Counted from the stretch's first letter, positions 27,288 through 36,600 are shown. The stretch: 64,000 bases of DNA from JBQTGK01 sp052400665 (GCA_052400665.1 JBQTGK010000006.1); one strand, 5' to 3'. The notes: a model not told the origin generated them from the sequence alone. Program-made: numbers and translations.

Positions 27288-28391
27288 TTATGAATTTAGG
27301 GAGTAAATTTTGCCCGGATGTGACCTAACAATGCCATCAAATTCTAATTTTAAGAGTAGAGATGAAACCTTACTCATGGGAAAAGAAGTTCCAATGCAAA
27401 GTAGATCGATTGGGGTTTTTCCTTCCTTTTTTAAATAATTAACAATTTTCTCTTCTTCTGTTGATAATTCAACAAATAGCTTTGTTTGTATTTCTTTTAT
27501 TTTTTCGCTACCGTCTTTCCATCCTAAAATATATTCCAAATCTTTTATGCTTTCGATTAAATTTGCCTGATTTGTTTTGATTAGATGATTGCAGCCCATG
27601 GAGAATTTATCGCCTACTCGTCCTGGAAATGCAAATACATCGCGATTATATGAGTTGGCAATATTGGCTGTTACAAGTGATCCGCCTTTAATAGCCGACT
27701 CGATAACTATTGTAGCGTCCGACATTCCTGCAATTATTCTGTTTCGTCGTACAAAATGTTTGGGATCGAACTTGCTTTTAGATGTAAACTCACTGATTAA
27801 TGCTCCGCGGTGTATTATATCTGCAGCATGTTGCTTGTGTTGGGCTGGATACATTTGATGAAATCCATGTCCGATCACGGCTATGGTTGGAAGTGTGTTT
27901 TTAAGTGCGGCTTTGTGCGCGCAAATGTCGATTCCATAAGCAAGGCCGCTGGTGATTGTAGTTTTAATTTTCTTGTGAGACAAATCTGCAATAAGCTGAT
28001 TACACAATTCGCGTCCGTTTTCGGTAGCATTTCGTGTTCCTACAATACTAATATTGCGTGTAGTGTTAAAATCGGCATTCCCTTTATAGTATAAGGTGCA
28101 AGGAGAATCGAAGCAGTTTAATAGTCTTTGCGGATAATTGTCATCTAAATAGGAGCAAATGTTAATGTTGTTATCTACAATGAATTTTAATTCTTCTTCG
28201 GCCTGTATTAATGCCGATTGTCGATCGAGTTTATCTGTTACAACTTTTCCGATGCCTGGAATTTTTAACAAATTATTCTTATTTTCTTTAAAGAATCCTT
28301 CCAGGCCACCAGTGTAGGCTATAACTTTTTTAATATTAACAGGACCTAAGCCTGTAATAAAACTAAGGGCAACTTTATAAATTGTTTCCAT
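27288..28391 (-). CDS. dprA: DNA-processing protein DprA
   Basis: Binds incoming single-stranded DNA and loads RecA during natural transformation. The 367-residue protein has an N-terminal SAM/HhH-like part (LLKIPGIGKVV near 40-50). The Rossmann-like core has SIVGTRNATENGRELC, SGLAYGIDICAH and AFPGRVGDKFSMGCNHLI, with a winged-helix-like C-terminus. Its length matches the family. Other competence genes are not in the window. DprA is common in non-competent species too. Confidence 0.93.
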   Translation of the reverse strand: METIYKVALSFITGLGPVNIKKVIAYTGGLEGFFKENKNNLLKIPGIGKVVTDKLDRQSALIQAEEELKFIVDNNINICSYLDDNYPQRLLNCFDSPCTLYYKGNADFNTTRNISIVGTRNATENGRELCNQLIADLSHKKIKTTITSGLAYGIDICAHKAALKNTLPTIAVIGHGFHQMYPAQHKQHAADIIHRGALISEFTSKSKFDPKHFVRRNRIIAGMSDATIVIESAIKGGSLVTANIANSYNRDVFAFPGRVGDKFSMGCNHLIKTNQANLIESIKDLEYILGWKDGSEKIKEIQTKLFVELSTEEEKIVNYLKKEGKTPIDLLCIGTSFPMSKVSSLLLKLEFDGIVRSHPGKIYSLNS

Positions 28392-28437
28392 ACATTATAA
28401 ATGGTAAATAAGGTCTGGAAATGAATTTACAAAATAT

Positions 28438-29028
28438 CTATAAAGTAAACGTAGTTCCGATGGTAAAAAATCCTGCATTAGCCCAGCCAAGTTCCGAAAA
28501 TATTCCAAACTGATTTGTAAAATAATATCTTGATCCTAAGATAATTCCCAGATCTAGAAGCAGATTGTTTTTATTTTTACTTGAGTATACTGGGTTTAAA
28601 CTCGAATTGGCTTGTAAGGATTCAAATTTTTTATTTTCAAGAGAAAGTCCTGTTTTTATACTTGTGTAGATTTGTATGTCAGCTCCCGGTGAAATATTCA
28701 TTTGTGCCAAGCTTTCGTTTAGTTCATAAGTTAAGGATGCACCTATTCGGTAGTAATTGTATTTTGCTTCGTTTTGACCAAAGTTGTATTCATGCTTCTG
28801 TCCTGTGTATCCAATATATGCACCTATGCTAAAGTTATCTTGCCATTCTTTTTCTAACTGTATTAATAAGGACGGATTGTTAGTAACATCTGAACCTGAA
28901 AAATTGTGGTCGAATTTACCGTACTTTCCTAAGGGAATACCTATGTTTAGTTTTAAATTTTTCGTTTGTGCAAGAGAAGAAAAAGACAGTACTGATAATA
29001 GTACTAGAGCAAGAGTTCTTAATTTCAT
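28438..29028 (-). CDS. Outer-membrane beta-barrel-like protein of unknown function
   Basis: Not assigned to a named family. The 196-residue protein has a clear signal peptide (about 1-20, cleavage after SLAQ). It is rich in alternating hydrophobic/polar strands with tyrosines and glycines, for example FSIGAYIGYTGQKHEYNFG, and ends in a beta strand (FFTIGTTFTL). This suggests an eight-stranded outer-membrane barrel of the OmpW/porin-like small class. It is downstream of the PH-like membrane protein gene and upstream of dprA, with short gaps but no obvious link. Confidence 0.75.
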   Translation of the reverse strand: MKLRTLALVLLSVLSFSSLAQTKNLKLNIGIPLGKYGKFDHNFSGSDVTNNPSLLIQLEKEWQDNFSIGAYIGYTGQKHEYNFGQNEAKYNYYRIGASLTYELNESLAQMNISPGADIQIYTSIKTGLSLENKKFESLQANSSLNPVYSSKNKNNLLLDLGIILGSRYYFTNQFGIFSELGWANAGFFTIGTTFTL

Positions 29029-29085
29029 ATTGTAGATATTAGTGTGTAATTGGATAAGGTTTATACCTTATGTATAACTCCTTAA

Positions 29086-29553
29086 TTAATGCTTTTTTAT
29101 TGTGCTAAGATGTTGTAGTGAATTTGTTATTTTTTTAACATCTTTTTTTGCTAAGGCCGATAAGCAGATAGGAGGATATTTTGCAATTCCATTTTTTGTT
29201 TGCTGAAATAGAATAAGTTCGGGTTTAAGTCCCATAATTTTTGAATTGATTTCGAAATAAGCAAAACTGCTTTTAGGAATTTCGATCGATTTGAAGTTTT
29301 CGTGAAAAGGATGAAGGGGGTAATATCTGAGAATAATTTTGTTATCAGATACCTTATAAATAATATAATTAAGGCTTAGGCTTAACGAAATAATAATGGC
29401 AGCTACAAATACTGCACTCATTAACCCAATAACAATGTATTGATTATCGATATCTAAATATAAAAATAGAACAATTGCTGCTAGGTAAAGAAATGTAAAC
29501 AAGTAATAAGCAAACTTAATCCAGGCAGCTTTGTTTTGATTGTTAATTGTCAT
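29086..29553 (-). CDS. Two-helix membrane protein with PH-like soluble part
   Basis: Function unknown. I place the start at the internal methionine (29553), giving 155 residues. An upstream in-frame ATG at 29607 would add 18 residues with no domain character. Two hydrophobic helices (about 15-35 and 43-65) are followed by a soluble beta-rich region with IIYKVSDNKIILRYYPLHPF, like bacterial PH-domain (YdbS/DUF304-like) proteins. It is isolated between dprA-side genes and apt. Confidence 0.65.
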   Translation of the reverse strand: MTINNQNKAAWIKFAYYLFTFLYLAAIVLFLYLDIDNQYIVIGLMSAVFVAAIIISLSLSLNYIIYKVSDNKIILRYYPLHPFHENFKSIEIPKSSFAYFEINSKIMGLKPELILFQQTKNGIAKYPPICLSALAKKDVKKITNSLQHLSTIKKH

Positions 29554-29865
29554 GATATTTGAATATTTTGTTTGATCAAAGGTAAAAACTAATCTAGAGT
29601 TGAACAACGATTATTTTATTTGAGCTTGTCGATTCGCATAAATAATTGAGTTGTCAGTAAAAAGAGTTTGATATTTTCACAATTAATAATTGTTATTTGT
29701 TTTGACTTTCCTATTTTTACCCGGAATTATCCCACACTTAGATCAAGTAAATATTTTTGAATAATTAGTGATGAGGGGGTGAACGTTCCACTTCTTCCGG
29801 CTTGTTGTGTTTTATTAACAAGTTTGAAGGTTTAGGAATTTAGTCTCTCAGAAAAAGAAAATTAG

Positions 29866-30396
29866 ATGGAAGCAAGACTTCAGGAAGCAAAAAATTCGAT
29901 AAGAGATGTTATTGATTTTCCCAAAGAGGGAATTGTATTTAAGGATATCACTACGATGTTGAAAGATGAGAAACATCTTGCAACTTTAGTTGATTCTCTT
30001 TACGATCAATATAAAGACAAAGGAATTACTAAGGTAGTTGGTTTAGAAAGCCGTGGCTTTATTTTAGGAACTGTTTTGGCCTATAAATTGGGAGCAGGAT
30101 TTGTTCCGGTTCGTAAGCCAGGAAAGTTACCTGCACCTACTTATTCTGAGAAATATTCTTTAGAATACGGAGAAGATGAAATTTTTATTCATCAGGATGC
30201 TTTAGATAGAGAAGATGTGGTTTTGTTACACGACGATTTGTTAGCAACAGGTGGTACGGCAAAAGCAACAATTAATTTGTTGGATCGTTTTGCTGTTAAG
30301 AATGTATACTTAAATTTTTTAGTGGAATTAGACTTTCTGAACGGTCGTGATAAACTGGCGACTAAGTATGATGTTGATTCTTTGTTTCACTTTTAA
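29866..30396 (+). CDS. apt: Adenine phosphoribosyltransferase
   Basis: Converts adenine and PRPP to AMP for purine salvage. The 176-residue protein has the family N-terminus (IRDVIDFPKEGIVFKDITTML), the VVGLESRGFILG adenine-site segment, and the PRPP motif VVLLHDDLLATGGTA. Its length is typical. A long hairpin terminator follows at 30420. The 258-bp leader upstream has two CCGG-containing arms (CCGGAA near 29721, TTCCGG near 29797) and a CTTGTT/AACAAG stem, but no riboswitch class was recognised. Confidence 0.95.
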   Translation: MEARLQEAKNSIRDVIDFPKEGIVFKDITTMLKDEKHLATLVDSLYDQYKDKGITKVVGLESRGFILGTVLAYKLGAGFVPVRKPGKLPAPTYSEKYSLEYGEDEIFIHQDALDREDVVLLHDDLLATGGTAKATINLLDRFAVKNVYLNFLVELDFLNGRDKLATKYDVDSLFHF

Positions 30397-30419
30397 TTAA
30401 AGTATGAACTGTTTAATCG

Positions 30420-30453
30420 GGTTATCAATACCAATTATGGTTTTTTGATAACC
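30420..30453 (+). terminator. Hairpin terminator of apt
   Basis: GGTTATCAA (30420-30428) pairs with TTGATAACC (30445-30453), and inside it ACCA pairs with TGGT, giving a nearly continuous 13-bp stem. TGTTTTGTG follows. Confidence 0.75.
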
Positions 30454-30499
30454 TGTTTTGTGCTATTCCTGTTTTTCATTCTTGTAAAATTTAAGTTAG

Positions 30500-31726
30500 A
30501 TGAAATATTCTATTTCTAAATCTGGTAAAGTTATTGAAGGAAGAGTTGTATTGCCTTCTTCGAAAAGTATTTCGAATAGAGTACAAATAATTAATGCATT
30601 AAGCAATAGTTTTGAGCCAATTAAGAATTTATCGGATTGTGATGACTCGAAAGCGATGCAGAATATTCTTTTTTCGAATACCAATACTTTTGATGTTGGG
30701 CATGCTGGAACCACAATGCGATTTTTAACTGCTTATCTTTCTAAAATTGTTGGAGAGTGGACATTAACTGGTTCGCATCGAATGAAAGAAAGACCCATTG
30801 GTGTTTTGGTTGATGCTTTAAATTCTATTGGGGCACAAATTTCATATTTAGAGAAGGATGGATATCCTCCGCTTAGAATTTTTGGTTCGAATATTACAGG
30901 TAAAGAGGTAGAATTACAAGGCGATACGAGTTCGCAATATATATCAGCATTGCTCTTAATAGCACCTACTTTAGAAAATGGCCTGACAATAAAATTGAAA
31001 GGAAAAATTGTTTCGCGTTCCTATATAGAAATGACTCTGAAAATAATGGAAGAGTTTGGGGTAAAATCGGAATTTAAAGGACAGGAAATATTTGTGGCAA
31101 ATCAAGCCTATAAATGCATTCCTTATACCGTAGAGGGAGATTGGTCGGGAGCCTCGTACTGGTGGTCTTTTATGGCTTTGGCCGAAGAAGGAAAATTGTA
31201 TTTGGATGGATTGAAAAAACATAGTTTTCAGGGAGATTCGGGATTGGTTCCGGTTTTCGAAAAATTGGGTGTGAAAACTCAGCTTTCCAAACGTGGTATG
31301 TTTATCGAGAAAGTTTCAACAGATTGTAAAAAATTGAAATTTGATTTTAATCAGATGCCCGATTTAGCTCAGACTTTCGCAGTTTGTGCTTGTTTAAAAA
31401 ATATTCCATTCCACTTTACAGGATTAGAGACTCTTAAAATTAAAGAAACCGATAGGATTTTTGCATTAATTACCGAGCTAGCGAAGTTGGGGTATGTATT
31501 AAGTGAGCCGGCGCAGGGAGAATTGGCCTGGAATGGGGAACGAAAACAAGAAGATGAAAATGTGGTGATTGATACCTATCATGATCATAGAATGGCATTG
31601 GCATTTGCTCCTGTGGCTATGCTTAGGGCTAATGTTGTAATCGACACTCCTGATGTAGTTAATAAATCATACCCAAATTTTTGGGCGCAACTAAAAGAAT
31701 TGGGCTTTACTGTTGAAGTAAAATAA
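30500..31726 (+). CDS. aroA: 3-phosphoshikimate 1-carboxyvinyltransferase (EPSP synthase)
   Basis: Makes 5-enolpyruvylshikimate 3-phosphate in the chorismate pathway. The 408-residue protein has the SKSISNR shikimate-phosphate loop, the PEP-site motif GHAGTTMRFLTA, GDTSSQYISALLL, and KETDRIFAL. GHAGTT replaces the common GNAGTA, a variant seen in shorter AroA proteins. It is slightly shorter than E. coli AroA (427). It is likely transcribed separately from apt, because a terminator lies between. Confidence 0.93.
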   Translation: MKYSISKSGKVIEGRVVLPSSKSISNRVQIINALSNSFEPIKNLSDCDDSKAMQNILFSNTNTFDVGHAGTTMRFLTAYLSKIVGEWTLTGSHRMKERPIGVLVDALNSIGAQISYLEKDGYPPLRIFGSNITGKEVELQGDTSSQYISALLLIAPTLENGLTIKLKGKIVSRSYIEMTLKIMEEFGVKSEFKGQEIFVANQAYKCIPYTVEGDWSGASYWWSFMALAEEGKLYLDGLKKHSFQGDSGLVPVFEKLGVKTQLSKRGMFIEKVSTDCKKLKFDFNQMPDLAQTFAVCACLKNIPFHFTGLETLKIKETDRIFALITELAKLGYVLSEPAQGELAWNGERKQEDENVVIDTYHDHRMALAFAPVAMLRANVVIDTPDVVNKSYPNFWAQLKELGFTVEVK

Positions 31727-31751
31727 TTCTGATAAAGATATTCTGTAGTAA

Positions 31752-31806
31752 ATCAAAGGGTAATTATTTACATTTTGTAAGTTAGTTACCCTTTGATATT
31801 TTTTAC
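31752..31806 (+). terminator. Terminator of aroA
   Basis: Perfect 12-bp stem ATCAAAGGGTAA (31752-31763) / TTACCCTTTGAT (31786-31797), followed by ATTTTTT. Confidence 0.85.
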
Positions 31807-31809
31807 AAA

Positions 31810-31840
31810 AAAAAAGAGGAACCTCGAAAAGTTCCTCTTT
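31810..31840 (-). terminator. Terminator of deoD
   Basis: Perfect 10-bp stem AAAGAGGAAC (31813-31822) / GTTCCTCTTT (31831-31840) with a T run on the minus strand. It sits back to back with the aroA terminator between convergent genes. Confidence 0.9.
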
Positions 31841-31864
31841 ATAATAATGTGTAATATTTTAAGC

Positions 31865-32581
31865 TTATTGCTTAATAGCAGTCTCTAAACCAATTTTAAT
31901 CATGGTATGAAGAGTCGTTTGTCGCTCTTCTGCGCTAGTTGCTTCTCCTGTTAAAATATGATCGCTAACTGTAAGAATAGCTAATGCTTTTGCTTTATTT
32001 CTTGCTGCAATTGTATATAGTGCAGTTGCTTCCATTTCTACAGCTAAAACTCCATAGTCGGCCCAAATTTTAAATGGTTCAGGATTATTGTCAAGATCAT
32101 GGTAAAAGATATCAGAAGTTAAAGTACTTCCCACTTTAATGTTTACACCTTGTTCTTCAGCGGCTTTGTGAGCATCAGTTAATAAGCCAAAATTAGCACA
32201 TGGAGCATAATCCATACCTCTAAAAAGATTTTTGTTAATGCCGGAATCGGTACATGAAGTCATTGCTAAAATTACGTCGCGTACGTGTACATCATCGTTA
32301 AAAGAACCACAAGTTCCAATACGAATTAGATTTTTTACGCCATATTGAGTAATTAATTCATGAGTGTAAATTGAAATGGAAGGAACTCCCATTCCTGTAC
32401 CTTGAACCGAAATTCTTTTTCCTTTGTAAGTACCTGTAAAACCAAGCATGTTTCTTACCTTATTGTAACATACTACATCTTCAAGAAAATTGTCTGCAAT
32501 ATATTTTGCTCTTAAAGGATCTCCTGGCAATAGAATGGTTTCGGCAATATCGCCCATTTTAGCTTCGTTGTGTGCGCTCAT
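31865..32581 (-). CDS. deoD: Purine-nucleoside phosphorylase, DeoD type
   Basis: Phosphorolyses purine (deoxy)nucleosides to base and sugar phosphate. The 238-residue protein has the DeoD hallmarks: ILLPGDPLRAKYIA, GTGMGVPSISIY, RIGTCGS and VEMEATALY, with SDHILTGEATSAEERQ near the C-terminus. Length and motifs match the hexameric bacterial form, which includes adenosine among its substrates. It could feed adenine to the apt product encoded 2 kb away. Confidence 0.95.
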   Translation of the reverse strand: MSAHNEAKMGDIAETILLPGDPLRAKYIADNFLEDVVCYNKVRNMLGFTGTYKGKRISVQGTGMGVPSISIYTHELITQYGVKNLIRIGTCGSFNDDVHVRDVILAMTSCTDSGINKNLFRGMDYAPCANFGLLTDAHKAAEEQGVNIKVGSTLTSDIFYHDLDNNPEPFKIWADYGVLAVEMEATALYTIAARNKAKALAILTVSDHILTGEATSAEERQTTLHTMIKIGLETAIKQ

Positions 32582-32843
32582 GATATATTTAATTTAGTTA
32601 TTTACAAATAAAGATAACATATTTATGCGTATGCAATACCTGTTAAAAGCATTACGCTTTGCTCGCTTTCTATAAAAAGAGATTGGATGGTAAAATTGGT
32701 TGGATGGTAGTTGACTTTATTATCCACTATTCTGATTGAATTTCTGAATAAGTCACAACAAAAGTAATAATTTTATTTAAGAACAAAACAAGAGGTGTTA
32801 AAATTTGCAATTTTGCATTTATTGGGGAATTGAATGGTATGAG

Positions 32844-33311
32844 TTAACGTAATTTTCTTTTTTTAGCGAAAAAACTACGAATTAAGTCGGTACTTTCATC
32901 TTCCATAATCCCCGTAACAACTTCTGTTCTGGGGTGAAGTGGGTTGGGAGTGAGGCGACTGTATCCTCTTTTCTCATCGCTTGCGCCATAAACGATTTTT
33001 GATATTTGCGACCAAGCCAGGGCTCCTGCGCACATGTTGCAAGGCTCAAGTGTTACGTACAAAGTACAATCGATAAGGTATTTTCCACCTAGATAATTGG
33101 CAGCAGCAGTAATTGCCTGCATTTCGGCATGTGCTGTAACATCATTTAATCGTTCGGTAAGGTTGTGAGCACGTGCAATTATTCTATTATTGCATACAAT
33201 AATTGCGCCTACAGGAATTTCATCTGCTTCGAAAGCTTTGTGTGCTTCCTGCATGGCTTGTTTCATAAAATATTCGTCGGAGAAAGGTGATATATTTGTG
33301 TTTTGGTCCAT
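32844..33311 (-). CDS. tadA: tRNA-specific adenosine deaminase
   Basis: Deaminates A34 to inosine in tRNA-Arg(ACG). The 155-residue protein has the zinc/catalytic motif His61-Ala-Glu63 (HAEMQAI) and PCNMC with Cys91 and Cys94, in the CDA fold. The basic C-terminus (FFAKKRKLR) is typical of TadA. A guanine or cytosine deaminase is the alternative, but the length and the PCNMCAGAL form favour TadA. Confidence 0.88.
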   Translation of the reverse strand: MDQNTNISPFSDEYFMKQAMQEAHKAFEADEIPVGAIIVCNNRIIARAHNLTERLNDVTAHAEMQAITAAANYLGGKYLIDCTLYVTLEPCNMCAGALAWSQISKIVYGASDEKRGYSRLTPNPLHPRTEVVTGIMEDESTDLIRSFFAKKRKLR

Positions 33312-33640
33312 TTAAAGTTGTGTTAAAAATAAAAGTCTATAATTTATTTCGAAAGATATCTGATTTAATCAAATTACAGTCTCAATTTAATGTGATTTAT
33401 CAAATACTATTAAGTGTAATATCTTTTTTATAAATCTGTTAAAGAAACGTTATTCTGTTTCACAAATTGTTAGTATTTTCGCAAAGTTAAGAAAACCTGC
33501 AATAAGACTGATGGTGAATGATTAAGGCTTTTTGTTTTAAAAACCGAAAATTTATTCCTTGCAGTGATATGTGGTTTTTTAGAGGATAAGAAAGCTAACT
33601 GATTGATAGATAGCTTGTTAAATTATTAATTTGGTAAAAA
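33312..33640. other. 329-bp divergent region tadA/aspS
   Basis: No gene seen. AT-rich, it should contain promoters for both divergent genes. An AAGCTA/TAGCTT stem lies near 33592-33615 in the aspS leader. No T-box or other riboswitch was recognised. Confidence 0.4.
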
Positions 33641-35398
33641 ATGTACAGAACTCATACTTGTGGAGAATTAAGAATTGAGAATGTAAACAATACGGTAACA
33701 CTAAGCGGTTGGGTGCAAAAAGCACGCGATTTAGGTGGAATGACTTTCGTCGATCTTCGAGATCGTTACGGAATTACCCAGTTTGTTTTCGATATGGAAA
33801 ACAATGCAGAGCTTTGCGAATTGGCCCGAAAACTTGGTCGTGAGTTCGTTGTTGCTATTACAGGAAAAGTTGCCGAGAGACAAAGTAAAAATAATAAAAT
33901 CCCAACGGGAGAAGTTGAAATTATTGCCGAGAAGTTGGAAGTTTTAAGCAAATCGGTTTTGCCTCCTTTTACCATTGAAGATAATACTGATGGTGGTGAT
34001 GAGTTGAGAATGAAATATCGTTACCTTGATTTGCGTCGTTCTTGTGTTCGTGAAAATCTAGTTTTGCGTCATAAAATGGGTATCGAGGTTCGTAATTATT
34101 TGGATCAATTAAATTTTATCGAAACAGAAACTCCTGTTTTAATAAAATCTACTCCAGAAGGAGCTCGAGATTTTATTGTCCCATCGAGAATGAATGCAGG
34201 TGAGTTTTATGCATTGCCTCAGTCACCACAAGTGTTTAAGCAATTGTTGATGATTTCTGGTTTCGACCGTTACTATCAAATTGTAAAATGTTTCCGCGAT
34301 GAAGATTTACGTGCCGATCGTCAGCCTGAGTTTACTCAGATTGATTGCGAAATGTCTTTTGTTGAGCAAGATGATATTTTAGACACATTTGAAGGACTAA
34401 CAAAACATTTATTCAAGAAATTGAAGAATGTAGATATTGACTATAGTTTCCCAAGAATGGAATATGCTGATGCCATGGAATTTTATGGTAATGATAAGCC
34501 TGACATTCGTTTTGATATGAAATTTGTTGATCTTAGCGTAATTGCCAAGGGAAATGATTTCAAAGTTTTTGATGAAGCAGAATATATCGGAGCAATTTGT
34601 GCTACCGGATGTGCAAACTATACTCGTAAGCAATTAGACAGATTAACTGATTTTGTGAAAAAACCACAGGTTGGTGCTAAAGGTTTGGTTTACGTTAAAT
34701 ATAATGAAGATGGTTCATTTAAATCATCAGTTGATAAATTTTACGGAGCTGAGCAACTGCAGAAATGGGCAGAAGCTTGTAGTGCGAAACCAGGCGATTT
34801 GATCTTAGTATTAGTTGGTGAAAAAGCTAAAACTTTACCACAACTAAGCGAATTACGTTTAGAGATGGGGTCTCAGTTGGGCTTGCGCGATAACAATAAA
34901 TTTTCTCCTCTTTGGGTAGTTAATTTTCCTCTTTTGGAGTGGGATGAGGATTCAGAACGTTTTCATGCAATGCACCACCCATTTACTTCACCTAAGCAAG
35001 AAGATTTTCACATGCTGGATACAGATCCGGGAAAAGTTCGTGCTAACGCCTACGATTTGGTTATTAATGGTGTTGAAATTGGAGGTGGTTCTATTCGTAT
35101 TCACGATACCGATCTTCAGGCACAAATGTTCAAACATCTTGGATTTACCGATGAGGAAGCACAAGCTCAGTTTGGTTTCTTAATGGATGCATTCCAGTAT
35201 GGTGCACCTCCACACGGAGGAATTGCTTTTGGATTCGACCGTTTAGCTTCATTATTTGCAGGAATCGAATCAATTCGTGATGTAATTGCATTTCCTAAAA
35301 ATAATTCGGGTCGCGATGTGATGATTGATTCACCATCTACAATTGCCGAAGAACAAATGATTGAATTAGGTCTTGACTATAGAAAAAACTCTAAGTAA
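33641..35398 (+). CDS. aspS: Aspartyl-tRNA synthetase
   Basis: Charges tRNA-Asp in the cytoplasm. The 585-residue protein has the OB-fold anticodon domain (about 1-110), the class II catalytic core with RYRYLDLRR, FIETETPVL, FRDEDLRADRQPEFTQ and GFDRL (motifs 1-3), and the bacterial GAD insert (about 290-410). Full length matches the bacterial type. A strong terminator follows. Confidence 0.97.
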   Translation: MYRTHTCGELRIENVNNTVTLSGWVQKARDLGGMTFVDLRDRYGITQFVFDMENNAELCELARKLGREFVVAITGKVAERQSKNNKIPTGEVEIIAEKLEVLSKSVLPPFTIEDNTDGGDELRMKYRYLDLRRSCVRENLVLRHKMGIEVRNYLDQLNFIETETPVLIKSTPEGARDFIVPSRMNAGEFYALPQSPQVFKQLLMISGFDRYYQIVKCFRDEDLRADRQPEFTQIDCEMSFVEQDDILDTFEGLTKHLFKKLKNVDIDYSFPRMEYADAMEFYGNDKPDIRFDMKFVDLSVIAKGNDFKVFDEAEYIGAICATGCANYTRKQLDRLTDFVKKPQVGAKGLVYVKYNEDGSFKSSVDKFYGAEQLQKWAEACSAKPGDLILVLVGEKAKTLPQLSELRLEMGSQLGLRDNNKFSPLWVVNFPLLEWDEDSERFHAMHHPFTSPKQEDFHMLDTDPGKVRANAYDLVINGVEIGGGSIRIHDTDLQAQMFKHLGFTDEEAQAQFGFLMDAFQYGAPPHGGIAFGFDRLASLFAGIESIRDVIAFPKNNSGRDVMIDSPSTIAEEQMIELGLDYRKNSK

Positions 35399-35420
35399 AT
35401 ACCTATTAAAGTAAATATTA

Positions 35421-35455
35421 AGAGGGTGTCCTTTGTTTTGGACACCCTCTTCTTT
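35421..35455 (+). terminator. Terminator of aspS
   Basis: Perfect 11-bp stem AGAGGGTGTCC (35421-35431) / GGACACCCTCT (35440-35450) with an 8-nt loop, followed by TCTTTG. Confidence 0.85.
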
Positions 35456-35516
35456 GTGCATTACATCTTAAGAAAGGATTAAAGTTTTTTATTCTCACTA
35501 TTGTGGAATTGTGTTG

Positions 35517-35783
35517 CTACTTTTCTTCAGCAGGAACCGATTTTTCTCTTTTAATCATGTCCTTATACATGCTTCGCATATATTTAGTGCCGAAACGAAC
35601 AGCTTCATCCTTACTTGCAAAGTTCCCTTTAATTAATTGGTGAACGCTAAGTTCGTCGTTGGGGTCATTGGTGTAGTAAAAAATGCTAACACTGGGTCTA
35701 TTTCCTTTCTTTTTTATTTCCATACCGAACCAGGTTTCAAAAACCTGTTCATCTACTTTAATATGTCGCTTAAATTTTATCAT
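35517..35783 (-). CDS. Small conserved-looking basic protein of unknown function
   Basis: Not recognised. The 88-residue protein is charged (many Lys, Asp, Glu), with no signal or membrane helix. It has a beta-like FETWFGMEIKKKG and SVSIFYYTNDP in its first half and a helical, Lys-rich second half. It is flanked by terminators (35421 upstream side, 35864 on the other), so it is probably a single-gene unit. Codon use resembles its neighbours, which supports a real gene. Confidence 0.65.
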   Translation of the reverse strand: MIKFKRHIKVDEQVFETWFGMEIKKKGNRPSVSIFYYTNDPNDELSVHQLIKGNFASKDEAVRFGTKYMRSMYKDMIKREKSVPAEEK

Positions 35784-35863
35784 TTTCTATGTGTTTTTCA
35801 ATTGCAAAGTTAAGCTTATTTTTTGAAAGAAATATAGCTAAGATTCGGATTTAAAAGGGCATG

Positions 35864-35892
35864 AAAAAAGAGAATCACTTTAGCGATTCTCT
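35864..35892 (-). terminator. Terminator of the 64-residue protein gene
   Basis: AGAGAATC (35869-35876) pairs with GATTCTCT (35885-35892), with a T run on the minus strand, 24 bp past the stop codon of the gene at 35916. Confidence 0.8.
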
Positions 35893-35915
35893 CTATATAA
35901 AAATAATTTAAATAC

Positions 35916-36110
35916 TTAATTAGATAGTTGTGCCTGCATTACCTCAGATACGAGTTGGTCGTATTGTCCTGAGAAGTTATTGGAGCACCAATTTTTCAAG
36001 TCAAGAATTTCTGATGGTTGCAGCCATTTAATTGCTTTAATCAATTCTTTTTTGAATAGGCCTAAGTCAAAACTAACATTAGACAAAACTATTTTTGTTT
36101 GTTCAAGCAT
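35916..36110 (-). CDS. Small protein of unknown function (64 residues)
   Basis: Not recognised. It has alternating helices (LGLFKKELIKAIKWL, and DQLVSEVMQAQ) with one Cys and two Trp, and no signal or membrane segment. A good intrinsic terminator directly downstream supports expression. It could be a small regulatory or toxin/antitoxin-like protein, but nothing in the sequence decides this. Confidence 0.6.
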   Translation of the reverse strand: MLEQTKIVLSNVSFDLGLFKKELIKAIKWLQPSEILDLKNWCSNNFSGQYDQLVSEVMQAQLSN

Positions 36111-36269
36111 GAGTTTTTATTTTATTTATGATGAAGCTTGTTTTACGAATTTACTTAATTCTTTTTTTAATAGTAAGAATATTAACAAGCCTTAACATTA
36201 TTTATCATTTAGGATAATTTGTTTTTTTTTAATAATTACAATTCTTTTTTTTTCAGATTCAGGACATAA

Positions 36270-36290
36270 AAAAAGGAGCTTATAGCTCCT
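36270..36290 (-). terminator. Terminator overlapping the stop of the 73-residue gene
   Basis: AGGAGCT (36274-36280) pairs with AGCTCCT (36284-36290), with a T run following on the minus strand. The stop codon (36282-36280) lies in the loop and stem, so termination begins right at the end of the reading frame. Confidence 0.8.
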
Positions 36291-36501
36291 CTTCTTGTTC
36301 TTGGTTACTTTCCAGTTTTTTCATTTTTTTCTCTACATTGTTTAGTAGTACCATGGAAAGGGTAAGAATAAACATTACAACCAATTCGATGTATACGCCA
36401 GTTCTATCCGGATTTTCGGCACTTGCACCTAAAAGATTGAATATGGCAGCTACCATTATTAAAAAGGTAGACATAATTAGTAGGAACTTTATTAGTTTCA
36501 T
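36280..36501 (-). CDS. Small two-helix membrane protein
   Basis: Function unknown. The 73-residue protein has two hydrophobic helices (about 4-24 and 34-54) followed by a charged Lys/Glu tail (KKMKKLESNQEQEEEL). It is probably an inner-membrane protein with a cytoplasmic tail. It has its own terminator. Confidence 0.7.
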   Translation of the reverse strand: MKLIKFLLIMSTFLIMVAAIFNLLGASAENPDRTGVYIELVVMFILTLSMVLLNNVEKKMKKLESNQEQEEEL

Positions 36502-36575
36502 CGGTATGTATTTTTTTGTTGATTGAAATTATTAAAAAATCGGATCAATAAAAAATTTTGTTTGATTTCAATAAA

Positions 36576-36600
36576 AAAGGCTTTCTTACTGAAAGCCTTT
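36576..36600 (-). terminator. Terminator of the acyltransferase gene
   Basis: Perfect 10-bp stem AAAGGCTTTC (36576-36585) / GAAAGCCTTT (36591-36600) with a 5-nt loop. It begins five bases from the stop codon, and A-rich plus strand gives a T run on the minus strand. Confidence 0.88.
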
